From: Limnomonas spitsbergensis
Taxonomy: Eukaryota > Chlorophyta > Chlorophyceae > Chlamydomonadales
NCBI GenBank assembly: GCA_037349105.1
Contig: JAYJMM010000099.1
Coordinates: 3,201,501 to 3,265,500 of the forward strand
Length of the DNA: 64,000 nt
Direction: 5' to 3'
Both the position numbers and the translations under genes were made by a program. The notes beneath the pieces were generated by a model. That model did not search any database, was not told the DNA's origin, and saw nothing but the letters and a program-made list of their open reading frames with translations. Shown piece after piece: positions 1-10,022 of the stretch (within the stretch, counting starts at the first letter, position 1; every line of letters starts with the position of its first letter).

Positions 1-1332
1 GTTGGTTTGCTGATATCACCCATTCCTGTCATGATCCGCAGGTTGTGCACAACTTTTGCATGAATCAGATTGCATCGATCCAGTCTTTGTCATGCCGTTC
101 TGACATTTGCTTCCTGATGGTCTTGTTGGTCTGTTGCTCTCTGCTGCTTCTCTATGCCTGATCTATATTGTTCTTGGACTTGCAGCGTTGCAGTTGTTGT
201 GTTGATTCCTTCCTGGTCTCACTGCTGATACCTAAATCACACACTTGTTCTTGCGCAACCCCCTGAGCCGGCGCTACCACCCATACCCCACATAATCCCA
301 CGGGAAGTTCGCTGAATGCTTGAAGTCTGTCTGATTTACGTACACTATTCCCACCCATACCGCTCATAAGCCGCGTGCTCCTTCAATGTTTTACTTGTGT
401 TATGCATGTGTGTTCATCAAATCTGCAATGTTTCTTGCGATATCATCGCGAACTCTTCTCATTTTCACTCATTTATTGACTCATGGTGCTCTCCTATAGT
501 CCTGAAGCTCTCTGACAGTTTGCCCACATCATCGCACTATGCACATGTCCCTACCCAGGCTTGAACACACCCAATGCACTATGTAGCAGCTGTCATATGG
601 GCTTGAACAAAAAGCACTGTATACTGGCCGATTGACCATGCGCAGCATCATTTCTCATGTGTGTGTCCCACTGACCCACTGTCACTTGGTTTCAGCCACA
701 ACATTACCCTGCAGCCCTCAGCACCAGCACACTTCACAAGTTGTAAAACACCACACACTGCACTACTCGACAGTGTTTTTCGCTAATCTGTTACAGGGTA
801 TAATTGTGCGGACGGTCGGCACTAGTCTCAATTTATTGTAGGTACGGTGGCAGGCTAATGTGCTTCCTACCACCGCTGATGATTGGGCATTACGAGCAAC
901 ATGAAAGGTAGCGCAAGTATCAACAAGTCTGGTCTTTGTGACGTCCAGCAAAAAGATCAAGGCCGTCCGCGCAACGTAACACTTGTAAACGGCCAGTGCG
1001 TCAGGCGGTCCAGAAGGCAAGAAGGCTGCTCTCAGGGAACATTGATCAACACACAGGTAACATTGCGTTATGTAAAGCTTGTATCCTACAGAATTGAGTC
1101 GACTAGGTGTCTAAGAGACCACCGCACCGACATTGCTGTTTGTAATGAAGACCAATCAATCTGTTTTCAATGACTGCAGAGCCGGAAGCGAGCTGCCATC
1201 AACAGTGAGAGCTCGCGTGGAAGTCGTGACAACTCAGTACGAGAAGAACAGCAGCACCACCGTAGTGCTGACGAGAAACGGCAGGTGGGTTTGCAACAAA
1301 GTTAATGTTCAGGATAGGCGTTCGTTTGCCAA
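1..1332. other. no supported gene
   Basis: Only short overlapping ORFs occur on both strands. None has recognisable protein sequence or paired splice sites. I see no tandem repeat or RNA gene here. Confidence 0.5.
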
Positions 1333-1698
1333 TTGTATACAACATCTACGCATAAAGGCTGGTGGTGCCTTGTTCTTTATGCAGTGATGTCTCTGCATTG
1401 TGATGCCATGCAGCCACCAACAGCCCCCTCTCAACCCATGCAACTGTTCCAGGCTGTCGCATCGACCGAGCTCTCTTCTGCATCCAAGCCTGCAGTGACC
1501 AGTGTGTCCTGGACACCACCTGACAACCCACCGGAGGGTGCTGACTTGACTTCTGAGCAATATGAACGTTTCAAGCAATGGTTGATGTCGCCTGACCAGC
1601 TACCAAAACAGACCAGCTCAGATGAGCAGTTGAAGCGAGCAGGTTACACTTGCTGGCAACATTACATGTGGTTTGCCCTGGCGATGGATTTTGACTGA
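1333..1698 (+). CDS. unrecognised ORF, possibly an exon
   Basis: This is a 121-residue open frame whose second half (from about residue 45) reads like real protein, with the stretches SEQYERFKQWLMSPDQLP and AGYTCWQHYMW. The first 20 residues are probably not coding. It ends 12 bases before the next ORF, which lies in another frame. The two could be parts of one gene joined by an intron or split by a frameshift. I do not recognise the family. It lies in the same decayed stretch as the D5-like primase fragments and could belong to the same former mobile or viral insert, but nothing in the sequence proves it. Confidence 0.25.
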   Translation: MYTTSTHKGWWCLVLYAVMSLHCDAMQPPTAPSQPMQLFQAVASTELSSASKPAVTSVSWTPPDNPPEGADLTSEQYERFKQWLMSPDQLPKQTSSDEQLKRAGYTCWQHYMWFALAMDFD

Positions 1699-1709
1699 TC
1701 TGGCTGAGA

Positions 1710-2261
1710 ATGGTGCAACAAGTAACAGCTGTTGATCTGACATGCATCACGGGCCGCATTCAGATGCTGGCAGCCGCTGGTGTTTTGGACGCTGGTCAGA
1801 TGCCCGACAGAATTAGTGAACGCAAATTGCATCGCACAGAGGACGCAGCACACATCCAAGGAGACTGGCAAACAGAGCCAGCAACGTTCATCTACCATGA
1901 CAAAGTAGCAGATGATACCGTGTCAGCTGAGCTGGTGTGCCGCTTGCAAAGTGTACACAATGTGAGTTCTTGCTTAACTTTGTATGCTGACCATCGATAC
2001 AAACGTGGCAAGTTGGTCCATTATTTTGACGGCATTTGGGTGCTTCAGGGTGACAGCCAACTTGAACGGTTAGTTGTGATGCGTCAGCCTGGTGCCAACC
2101 GCTTTGGGGCAATGCACTATTGCCCTGGGGAGTCGGATCGCCTTAGCAAATCTGATGCAGAAAGGCTGCACAGGACATACACAACGTTTCTTTGGGACTT
2201 GGAGCAACGCTGGTATGGACTGGGCCGTGACAAAGGGCTCCATGAGAGGGCAGGTCCATGA
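1710..2261 (+). CDS. unrecognised 183-residue ORF
   Basis: This ORF starts with ATG and has protein-like composition throughout: mixed charged and hydrophobic residues, several Trp (IWVLQGD, LWDLEQRWYG) and no low-complexity tracts. It has no signal peptide or membrane segment. It follows the previous ORF by 12 bases in a different frame. I do not recognise the fold or family. It may be a cellular or viral-type hypothetical protein, or the downstream part of a broken gene whose upstream part is the preceding ORF. Confidence 0.3.
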   Translation: MVQQVTAVDLTCITGRIQMLAAAGVLDAGQMPDRISERKLHRTEDAAHIQGDWQTEPATFIYHDKVADDTVSAELVCRLQSVHNVSSCLTLYADHRYKRGKLVHYFDGIWVLQGDSQLERLVVMRQPGANRFGAMHYCPGESDRLSKSDAERLHRTYTTFLWDLEQRWYGLGRDKGLHERAGP

Positions 2262-2844
2262 GACCGCACATACTTCCCAGCGTTGGCTCTGATTTGCCAT
2301 GAGTCGGCAAGCCAGCATGGACTCGGTTGGTCGGCTTTTTTCTGGTTGCATCAACAAGACTGATTGCCCGGCAACCACTAGCTGCCAGGTCCATGATCAG
2401 TTGCTTCACTAGGGCTTGCTGGGTGCTGCGATGTGCACCTGGTGGCGTCTCTGAGTGTACTTCAAATGCATGTGCGCTGGCATGGGCGCCCGTGCTGTGT
2501 AAGAACCTTCTAGAAGGTTCTGGGGGGGTAGCGTGAGAGCACTGCGCTTGTGTTGATGGCATGCAGTGGCGCACTGGCGCTGCAAAAGTGCCCAGGGGTG
2601 CTCTGTTTTGTTCATGCCATGTTGTGATTACGGGGCTGGTTTTGACAGTTCTGAGAAATATGCTGCTTCGGATGTAACCCTAGTGCATGCCAGGTTGCCA
2701 GCTGTAACTGTAATTTTGAGGACTTGTGGGAATCCGCACACTGCTGTGATGGGTCATGCGTGTTGCACCGTGCAAAGCAGACACACTCTGAGCACCAACA
2801 CTGCCCACTGTGCCTTGCCATGCCTGTGACTTCTTGGGGGCATG

Positions 2845-2980
2845 TCTCTTTTTCATCATGGACCTGTGACTCTGAGCATATGTGTTTTGGGGGATGGGTG
2901 GCATCAGCCAGGGTATGTCCATGAGGCATTCATACACACCTTACTGTCTCTTTTTCATCTTGGACCTGTGACTCTGAGCA
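2845..2980 (+). repeat. 35-bp direct repeat, two copies
   Basis: The phrase GGACCTGTGACTCTGAGCA with about 15 bases before it occurs at about 2845-2879 and again at about 2946-2980, with one mismatch. It has no coding role. The rest of 2262-3095 holds no supported gene. Confidence 0.7.
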
Positions 2981-3095
2981 GGTGTTTTGGCAAACACGGC
3001 ATGTAATGGGTATAGCTTGTATGGCTTTCCCGCAACCGCGAGAATTAGAGTCTCACCATTCGTGCAGCGAGAGACAACTCCTCACTTGGACGCAC

Positions 3096-4231
3096 TGTTG
3101 CTGCACTTGGCGAAAGTTGCTGCACTCTCACTGTCGTCTACTAACTCGTTTTCCTTGGTCCCGTGGGGGTGCAGCGCACATGGGAAAACCAGAGTGGCTT
3201 GGGAATTCCAAGGGAATTCTGCACAACACTGACCGGACACCCGCGCCGTACCTCCCCACCAACCATGGTCTTCTTACAGTCTATCTTTTTCTTCTCCAAA
3301 AAAAGGGAAAACCATAAGCAACACTCCATACAAAATCCAACACCACCAACAATAACCATACACCCCAAGGTTTTTGTGCCCCTGGTTTTCCCTTCTTTCC
3401 CCTTGCACCTTCCAGTCTCTCTTACCACTGAACAGGGCGGTTGCTGGTGTTCAACTGCATCCTCGTTTTCCCTTTTGTTTTTCCCCTGCCGCTACTCGTG
3501 TGCTGGGTCCATGCGAACGACCCACCCCATCCAGTAGTTCTTCATTCCTCCGTTGCTGGACGTCGTCATCTCTCCAATCGCTTGATTCAGGTCATCTCGG
3601 AAGTACTTCTTGATGGATGCCTTCACCATCCTTTCACTGCAGAAGTCCACATACTCGATGTACGCCGCCTTTTGCGTCAGGAAGTCCCTCGGGTTGCCTG
3701 TCCTCTCCAGCCGTTCCTCCACGAACTGCAGCAGCACGCTCTCGCGCTTGATCAGGCTCTCTGTGGACAGCTTGACCACATCTGGCGGCGCGTCCCTTGG
3801 CGCGTTGGGGGGCAGAGTCACTCGTGCGGTTGCGGCTGCCATCACTTCGCGCATCATGCACATGCGCCACTTGCCGAAGTGTTGCTTGACGTTCTCGCCC
3901 ACCTCTTGTCCCCTCTGTGCTCTGCAGCCTCTCGCACCCTTCTCCTCTCTTGACTGGACTTGACAGCCAAGACTGTAGAGGGTTGACTCCACGCTCCCGA
4001 GACTCATCTGCACCTTCCGCGTTGCGTCTTGACTGCGCGTTTGTCACCGTGTTTTGGTCAAGCTTTTTTAAAGCTTGTGTATACAGTCTGCTAATGGGTT
4101 CGAGAAGGACATATTTGCTTCTTTCGCATGTACTCTGTCAGCAGGTGAACAGAAGCTAACTGCAGAGTTTCTAAGGGCCTATTGCCGCGTGTCATGTGAG
4201 AGTGCAGCAACTTTCGCCAAGTGCAGCAACA
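3096..4231. repeat. 36-bp inverted repeats flanking a primase fragment
   Basis: Positions 3096-3131 (TGTTGCTGCACTTGGCGAAA...) are the exact reverse complement of 4196-4231. A shorter shared block, ACCATTCGTGCA, lies further out on both sides (about 3055 and 4245), so the original repeats were longer. The enclosed 1.06 kb carries the D5-like C-terminal fragment on the minus strand. This could be the remnant of a terminal-inverted-repeat element or a fold-back rearrangement. Target-site duplications are not evident. Confidence 0.75.
3492..4007 (-). pseudogene. D5-like primase-helicase, C-terminal fragment
   Basis: Reading down from about 3890, the frame encodes ESVLLQFVEERLERTGNPRD, then KAAYIEYVDFCSERMV, KKYFRDDLNQAI and a Trp-containing end (YWMGWVV). 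This is the pattern of the winged-helix tail of D5/P4-type primase-helicases: a conserved-length loop, then a Y..Y..FC helix, then W.G. These proteins occur in large DNA viruses, virophages, polinton-like viruses and plasmids, where they unwind and prime DNA. The first 50 residues of the open frame (basic, repetitive) are probably not part of the gene. The N-terminal partner fragment lies at 5132-5500 on the same strand, in the right order, but the ATPase core between them is absent. I therefore call this a relic. The family call is from memory, not from a search. Confidence 0.55.
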
Positions 4232-4462
4232 ATATGTTCAAGTGCACGAATGGTAGGGAGCAAGGGTACTGATCCCAACAACGTTCGAGTAGAATGAATG
4301 GGGCAGCGTCATTATGTACGTTTTACGAAGACGGTAAAGCAATGTGCTTCATGAAGCACTGTGTGAACAGTATGAAGGGTGAGCAGCAAGCAGATGACAC
4401 GCGAAACGTTGACAGCGTTCAGATACGTTCTTATTTTTTGCATCCTTGCTTGCAGGTGAAGC

Positions 4463-4756
4463 ATGGCACAAGAGCAAGCAGCCCACCCCACTATGGGTGC
4501 CATATTGGTAGCAATTCACGACATGCAGGCGCAGATTACACAGCTGCAGAGTACAGTCACCCCCGCACTCCCGCAGATTGATGCCAACCTGACTGTCATG
4601 TCAGACAGACTAAACAAACTGGAAGACGACGTGGCAACTCATGTGCAACGGATGGAAGGAGCTATCTCCACGCTCCGTAATGACGTGTGGGTACAGCAAC
4701 GCAAAGCTCTTGTCAGGCAGAGAATGTCATGTGCTATGCAATACCGCATGGCATGA
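4463..4756 (+). CDS. small coiled-coil ORF
   Basis: This is a 97-residue ORF. Residues 10-75 have heptad-like spacing of hydrophobic residues (IDANLTVMSDRLNKLEDDV, HVQRMEGAISTLRNDV), so a coiled coil is likely. A CTTGCTTGCAG sequence just before the ATG could be a 3' splice site. It lies antisense between the two D5-like fragments, in the interval where the helicase core would be expected. It may be a later insertion or part of the same element. The function is unknown. Confidence 0.35.
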   Translation: MAQEQAAHPTMGAILVAIHDMQAQITQLQSTVTPALPQIDANLTVMSDRLNKLEDDVATHVQRMEGAISTLRNDVWVQQRKALVRQRMSCAMQYRMA

Positions 4757-5131
4757 ATGCTGATTGTGCGGATATTTGGTGCAGGATCAGCGGAGCGGTC
4801 TCTGAAGACACGGTCAGGGCTGCAGGTGTTAGTCAGGCTTACGCTTCAGTATGATTTGGCTCAGCTCTATATGCTTAGCTGCAATCGCAAGCTTGTACAT
4901 TCTTTGTGAGGATGCACAGTGCAACCTGTGGGTGCATGTTCAGTAACCTGGCTGCTGGTGGCATATGGTTTTAAGACTGAGGATTGATCGGATCTTGAGT
5001 CGATGCTCAAACGCCCCATGCAACCTGTGTGAACAAACATTATTTACAGTATGCGGAAAGACATGGTATGCAAGGCACAGCAGGATCTAGAAGCTGCGGG
5101 TGCCAGCAAAAAAAATTGAAACTGCCCAGGT
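4757..5131. other. no gene seen
   Basis: This lies between the coiled-coil ORF and the primase N-terminal fragment. I looked on the minus strand for the SF3 helicase motifs (Walker A and B) that should follow the D5 N domain and did not find them. Confidence 0.5.
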
Positions 5132-5500
5132 TCAGGGGCGCACAAACTCAGGGTCATACCTGATCTGAGCCAGATGTTTCATCACTCTATCTTTATAAGC
5201 AGTGTTCTTCAGCTTGTCCGCAAGGTCAAACACCCGCCGGGCATGCACTTCATCAGAAAGCCGCAGGCCCTCGGCAACACGCACATATGCACGGTGCACA
5301 GCGGTGGATAGCAGGATACGAATGCAACAATGGGGCCTGGCTTCCCAGCAGGTGCCATCAAAACGGTACCAGGTTTTCCCCGAAATGCAATATGTGTCAC
5401 CAAGGATCAGGTCAGCAATGCAGGCGACGTCTGCAGCTGAGCCCTGGCAGTCAAAAATCAGGCCTTCGAGCAGGCTCTTATCCAGCTGGCGAGCAGCCAT
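5132..5500 (-). pseudogene. D5-like primase-helicase, D5_N fragment
   Basis: From an ATG at 5500 the frame runs about 122 residues to a TGA-type stop at 5132. It shows the D5_N pattern: an acidic hydrophobic N part, then GDTYCISGKTWYRFDGTCWE (the W.RFDG..W core), then an all-helical region ending KDRVMKHLAQIRYDPEF. In intact proteins this domain leads directly into a superfamily-3 helicase core. Here it ends in stops, and the tail of the protein appears 1.1 kb further on at 3492-4007. Such genes are typical of nucleocytoplasmic large DNA viruses, virophages and polinton-like viruses integrated in algal genomes. The relic status is an inference from the missing core. Confidence 0.6.
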
Positions 5501-6088
5501 GGGGTGGCAAGGCAACGGCGGGTGCGTCCTACTGGAGTAGGGCCTTAACTACTTTCAGGGCTTCATCAAGTCTTGCCCAGCAGGCTTAGCAAACACAGCT
5601 GCCCACAGCAGCGCATATCACACAGAACCGCTTGCAGCGACACAGCTGTGGCCCACAGCAGCACACGGCAGCAAAATACAACAAACCATAACCACCCCTG
5701 CTCAAAGACAAAAAGGGGAGTAAGCGACAGAGCAAGCGCTTGCATGGCTGGCATAGCCGGAGCCCCCTGGTGCAAGAAGCATCTTGCCTGCAGCTGCATG
5801 CTAGAGCTGCATGCTCAGCCCCTACTGTTGCATGGCTGCTCCAGCCTCATCAACAAACAATTATGCGCTGAAAGGCCCCCACTGCGCCTGGTGGCAAACT
5901 GCACATCCACAAGCAATACATTGTCCCAGAGTATGCCCATGTGGTAGCTGGACCACCAATTCACTGCTCTGTCAAGCATTACTGCTACATGCACCCTGCA
6001 TGCATATTGACTACTTTGCATGATGACTGCAAATCAGGTGGCACAATGTTGCCAGTATGGTTGACACTGCAAAGCATGCTTCCCTATC
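5501..6088. other. no supported gene; left flank of tandem duplication
   Basis: Several overlapping short ORFs occur, none convincing. The segment ends at 6088, the last base before the duplicated block. It has no second copy in the window. Confidence 0.5.
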
Positions 6089-6210
6089 AAACACCACCTG
6101 CTGCATGCGTGCATGCGTGCATGCGCACATAAAGTATTTATGCATATGTTTCATATTATGCATTGTTGTGAGAAACAACCTTGTGGCATGTGTCAATACT
6201 GTAACAGTAC

Positions 6211-6981
6211 CTAATACTCATACAGGTCCTTTCCGGTACCTTTCGTCAGCCGCAGGTCGAGATCTAGCACATCTTGAAAGGCTGGCTGAAACTTCTCTCG
6301 GTCACCCACGAACACACTAGGCGCGACCTGGTCCACAAGCTCATCATAGGAGAAGTGCCGATAACTGGTCTCGTGAATGAACTTGTCGAACTCAGATTTG
6401 CCCTCCGCAATCATCGTCCATAGCTCAGTGGGGCTGTCTGTGATCGCCAGTTCCTTCTGTAGCTTGCTCCAGTACTGCTGTAGGTCAGGGAAACGTTGGA
6501 TGCCTCCAATGTTGGTAATGCGGTATTTACCCCAGAACTGCTTTGCAGGCATGCCACTCTCTGCGATTAGCCTTCGCAGGAGCTTCTCATTGACGGCATG
6601 GTATATCTGACGTACTGCCAACAGCTCTTCTTTTGCTTCCATTTGGGCTTTCAATTCCGCAATCTCGTCCTTCAGACTCAGTACTTGTTGCCAAAGCTGG
6701 GCGTTGTCTGTTTTTAGGTCCACCACGAGGTGCAATAGGTTGTTTAAGTCCCTCACAAGCCGGTCTGGCAGAATCTCCCAAACGTGATCAATCAGCTCCT
6801 TCAACCCATGACAAGCTTGAGAAACTCTGCTGTGTCTGCGTACGTCTCGAGCAGTCGCTCCATCTGCTGCTGCAGATTGCGTCTCATTGGCTCTGCCATT
6901 TATTGAATGCGCCGAAATAATTGAGCTTGCCCCAACCAGCAAATTGAACGCGCTGCAACAGGCAACAAGCCCTTGGTACAT
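6211..6981 (-). CDS. coiled-coil protein, unknown family (copy 1)
   Basis: The ORF has 256 residues from an ATG at 6981; the frame stays open a little further to a GTG at 7002. Residues 1-30 are hydrophobic and small-residue rich (possible membrane segment). Residues about 75-135 form a clear coiled coil (DLKTDNAQLWQQVLSLKDEI, AELKAQMEAKEELL). The C-terminal 120 residues are globular, with several aromatic motifs (KQFWGKYRITNIGGIQRF, DLQQYWSKLQ, YRHFSYDELVDQV). I do not recognise the domain. No splice sites are needed within it. It is duplicated at 16109-16879 with one Phe-to-Leu change near the C-terminus. It lies about 900 bp downstream of the SUMO-motif gene on the same strand. It may be a host gene or a mobile-element protein. 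Confidence 0.5.
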   Translation of the reverse strand: MYQGLVACCSAFNLLVGASSIISAHSINGRANETQSAAADGATARDVRRHSRVSQACHGLKELIDHVWEILPDRLVRDLNNLLHLVVDLKTDNAQLWQQVLSLKDEIAELKAQMEAKEELLAVRQIYHAVNEKLLRRLIAESGMPAKQFWGKYRITNIGGIQRFPDLQQYWSKLQKELAITDSPTELWTMIAEGKSEFDKFIHETSYRHFSYDELVDQVAPSVFVGDREKFQPAFQDVLDLDLRLTKGTGKDLYEY

Positions 6982-7894
6982 CCCCCAAAGCTGCGTCCAC
7001 ACTTTTCCGTACTCTAGAGCGAATTACAGCAAAGGTGGTGGCAATGTGAGTGAATGTCGTGGACGAAAGCGATGGCCAACAGATGAATAAACAACCCAAC
7101 TCATTGCATCCAATGGGATGCTGGACTTTGGATGTGAAGAAGGTTTGGGAGTGATATGCATATCCAACACACACTGCAACACACAGTACACAAAATGCAG
7201 CTGCAGCTTGCAGAGCACTGCACATCGACAGCCCAGGGCCAGCCCCAGCAACGACAGAGCGCAGCCTCACAGACATGCAGCAGCCCACAGCTGTCAGAGA
7301 ACGTGACCAGCGAAAAGGGTTAACACATATCAGAGGGGCAGGCAGGAAACTCCAAGAGCAAGCAAAGAAACAAGCAACTAACCTGTCAGAGAACGTGACC
7401 AGCGAAAAGGGTCACGAGCCTCCAACAGTAGACTCAAAACACAAAGCACTGTAAACCCTGAGACCTGAGACTGTTCAGACCCTATACTGCAACACTCCCA
7501 CTCAGGCTCAGGCTCAGCAACAAAACTCTGAAGCTCAAGAAGAACTCAACACAAAGTTCAAACGCAACTGAAAGTCCATCGAGATTCCTTAGGTTGCCTG
7601 TCACGATGCTCTGGGGATGCTTGGGATGATGTCATGGACTCTTGATGCATGATTTCCTATGGATCTGGACTTTGAGCCGGTCCCGTTTTGTGTGACGTCA
7701 TTCCGCTCAGTCAATAACTTTAAGAGATTTATCTGAGATCTCTGGAGCTCATCTACATGCCGTCTGGGAGGGTGCAGCGAGCGGCATACGATATACTAGC
7801 TGACTACATTCAAATAAAACGGAAAGCGTACATGTGATAACACACACACACACACACACACACTTACACTTACACACACACACCATACTATTGT
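6982..7894. other. spacer with short repeats
   Basis: No gene is supported here. A 30-bp direct repeat (CTGTCAGAGAACGTGACCAG...) sits at 7291-7320 and 7383-7412. A CA microsatellite lies at about 7839-7883. The minus strand reads TGTAAGTGTAAG about 20-30 bases after the stop codon of the gene at 7895. TGTAA is the usual green-algal poly(A) signal, but it could be chance within the CA tract. The same content recurs at 16880-17792. Confidence 0.5.
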
Positions 7895-8924
7895 CTATCG
7901 GGGGCAGGCAAATCCCGTTGCAGACGCTGGTACCGGCGAAAGCTGAATGAGAGCATCATGACTGGCCTCGTATATGTTGCGAAGTTGCTCCAGCTCATCC
8001 TGCATCATCATCATCATGTCCATGATATCCGTCCTCTTCGCCTGCAGAGAAAGAAAGGTAGAGGGCCCCTCTCCGTGTGTTGACCAGAGGACAGTGGGAG
8101 CACGACGCAGACAATGTTTTTCAGACAGTTCAGAGTTAGGGATAATGTGTTTCTTTTTCTCGATAAGTCTCTACATGCATTTCATATCCTTATCTTACCT
8201 GGTCTTCTTCGCTGTCAGACACCGACACGTCGATGACAACAGGGTGACTCTGCTCTGTCGTCTTCTTGGCCTGCGTCTTCTGCTGACTCCTAGGGGATAA
8301 CCGAATCAGGGGCAGCGTCGTCGACAAGAGGGGGTGAGGACACAGCTCGTGTTTCTTCATGGACGAATTCAGGTAGGGAACTATAGGGTTGAACCCGACG
8401 ATGCCGACCATCCGGTTGCACACGGAGCAGCGATCCTTCACCACAACCTGCGAGTCGAATGCATGGACCTTGAGGCGTATGATCAAGTCGATTGCGAGTC
8501 GAATGCATGGACCTTGAAGCGAATGACCAAGTCGATTGCAAGAACGCATAACAGGCTCACGTGTTCATATTCAGGCGAATACGGTGCTGCCTCATCAGGC
8601 TGCATCGAATCGCAGTATTGTATCCTCTCCAGGAAGTAACCCATGGTCTGCAAAAAGGAAGAGACGAGATCAGATGAGGAAGAATACCCTACCCTACCCC
8701 CCCTTCCCCCCTCTCTATCTCTCTCGCTCTCTCCTGTTTTACCTGGCCGAAGTTCTTCATCGGGATCGTGGTCTGCACGGGGTCACCCCCTTTCTTCGGG
8801 GTGCACATCACGTCGACGAAGTATTTCCCTCTGCCCACCAAGTTGTATGCATCGAGAGAAAAAGCATTGGTGCATGAACCAAACCAGTTCTTGTCGACAT
8901 ACGGTACTGGGACAAGCCAGGGGA
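7895..8924 (-). CDS. spliced gene with SUMO-interaction-like motif (copy 1)
   Basis: There are four exons with GT-AG borders and matching phases: 8743-8924, 8561-8647, 8199-8447 and 7895-8041 (stop at 7895). They encode at least 220 residues. Exon 1 reads VPYVDKNWFGSCTNAFSLDA and YFVDVMCTPKKGG. Exon 3 has a close Cys pair (KDRCSVCNRMVG), which may bind metal with other Cys, and ends in PVVIDVSVSDSEEDQ. That is a hydrophobic strand followed by acids and serines, the pattern of a SUMO-interaction motif. Exon 4 is Met-rich and helical (DIMDMMMMMQDELEQL). Exon 8743-8924 begins in mid-codon after an acceptor, so there is at least one exon upstream. I could not place it; candidates in 9080-9600 are unconvincing. 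I do not recognise the family, and a chromatin or SUMO-pathway role is only a guess. Confidence 0.6.
8450..8537 (-). repeat. 44-bp intronic direct repeat next to a 3' splice site
   Basis: The phrase GCGAGTCGAATGCATGGACC and the following 24 bases occur twice in a row, beginning at the acceptor of the exon ending at 8447. The copies differ at a few bases. The same repeat is in copy 2 at 18348-18435. Confidence 0.8.
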
Positions 8925-9600
8925 CTGCGAGGTATGCATTTCAATCAGATTTCTGATATCAATACGCGTATGGTCAGTCATTTTACAGAAAGTTATGCAC
9001 GAAGTTGCGATGCATCGGACGTGGGCGGCGTGAGCAAGAGACCACCCTTTACACACGATTCACACATGATCCACACATGCGGGGTGTCACGCGGGGCTTC
9101 ATCCTGCAGGGGGAATCAAGTTGTTCAGACACCCTGTAAGCCATACATGATCCACACACGATTCACACATGATCCACACATGATCCACACATGATCCACA
9201 CCATGGAAAGGCCCGGAGCTTCATCCTGCAGTGAGAAAGCACGAGACTTCAATAAGACACCATGTGCTCATCACGATCCACAGACTATTCACACATTTTT
9301 CGTACACTGTTCACACATGATTCACACGCAATTCGTACATTACTAATAAAATCACGGGCAGGGCACCGGACTTCATTCTCAAGGCCAAAGTTAAACAAGG
9401 CGGGTGTGCTATCCCAACCAACTGTGATCCAACGCACCCGCCTCACCCATAATACTTGCGTGCCGAATACAGGTCCGTGAGGATTCACACATTACCCACA
9501 CATGATCCACACGTGAATCAAACATGATTCAAACCTACTTCGCAAATTCCATTCGAACCACAAACAGCATGATGCCCTGTTGCTCGAGCCACCGGCTGAA
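8925..9600. repeat. ACACATGATCCACAC minisatellite and exon-edge-like copies
   Basis: Degenerate units of ACACATGATYCACAC fill 9046-9090, 9145-9205 and 9290-9530. Three copies of a GATGAAG-CCCG block preceded by CTGCAG (minus strand), at about 9100, 9218 and 9365, look like repeated copies of a short exon start. The parent exon is not certain. Repeated at 18823-19498. Confidence 0.5.
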
Positions 9601-9922
9601 GTCAAACTTTCATCTCTATCGGGCCCAGTGGGGGCCGCCCCAAAAACTCCGCTCGGTGTGCGACAGACATAAATATATAGGAACGCCCACCTGCCACGCC
9701 AGGTGTGAACCTGGAACGCCAGGTGTGAACCAGCCGCACGAGGTATGAACCTGCCACGTCAGATGCCCCCTAAACCCTAAACCATAAAGCCAATGCCCCC
9801 TAAACCATTAACCACAAAGCCAATTCCCCTACTTTGAAACCCAACTGCAACGCCAGGTGTGACCTCCCACCGGCCAATCTAGGTGTGACCTCGCACCTGA
9901 CAAGCAAAGTGTGACCTCTCAC
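9601..9922 (-). repeat. repeated donor copies downstream of VPS35 exon 18
   Basis: On the minus strand, TGGCAGGTG-type donor sequences recur at about 9690, 9705, 9720, 9855, 9880 and 9900 (plus strand CACCTGCCAAGCCAAGTGTG, CGCCAGGTGTGAACCTG). They resemble the true donor at 9921-9922. Repeated at 19499-19820. Confidence 0.6.
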
Positions 9923-10022
9923 CTGCCAAGCCAAGTGTGAACATGCACACACCGCCCTGCACTGGTCTCCCCTCTTGAGCAGACAGGCCGCATAGGAGGA
10001 GGTGTTCTGAACCAACGTATCC

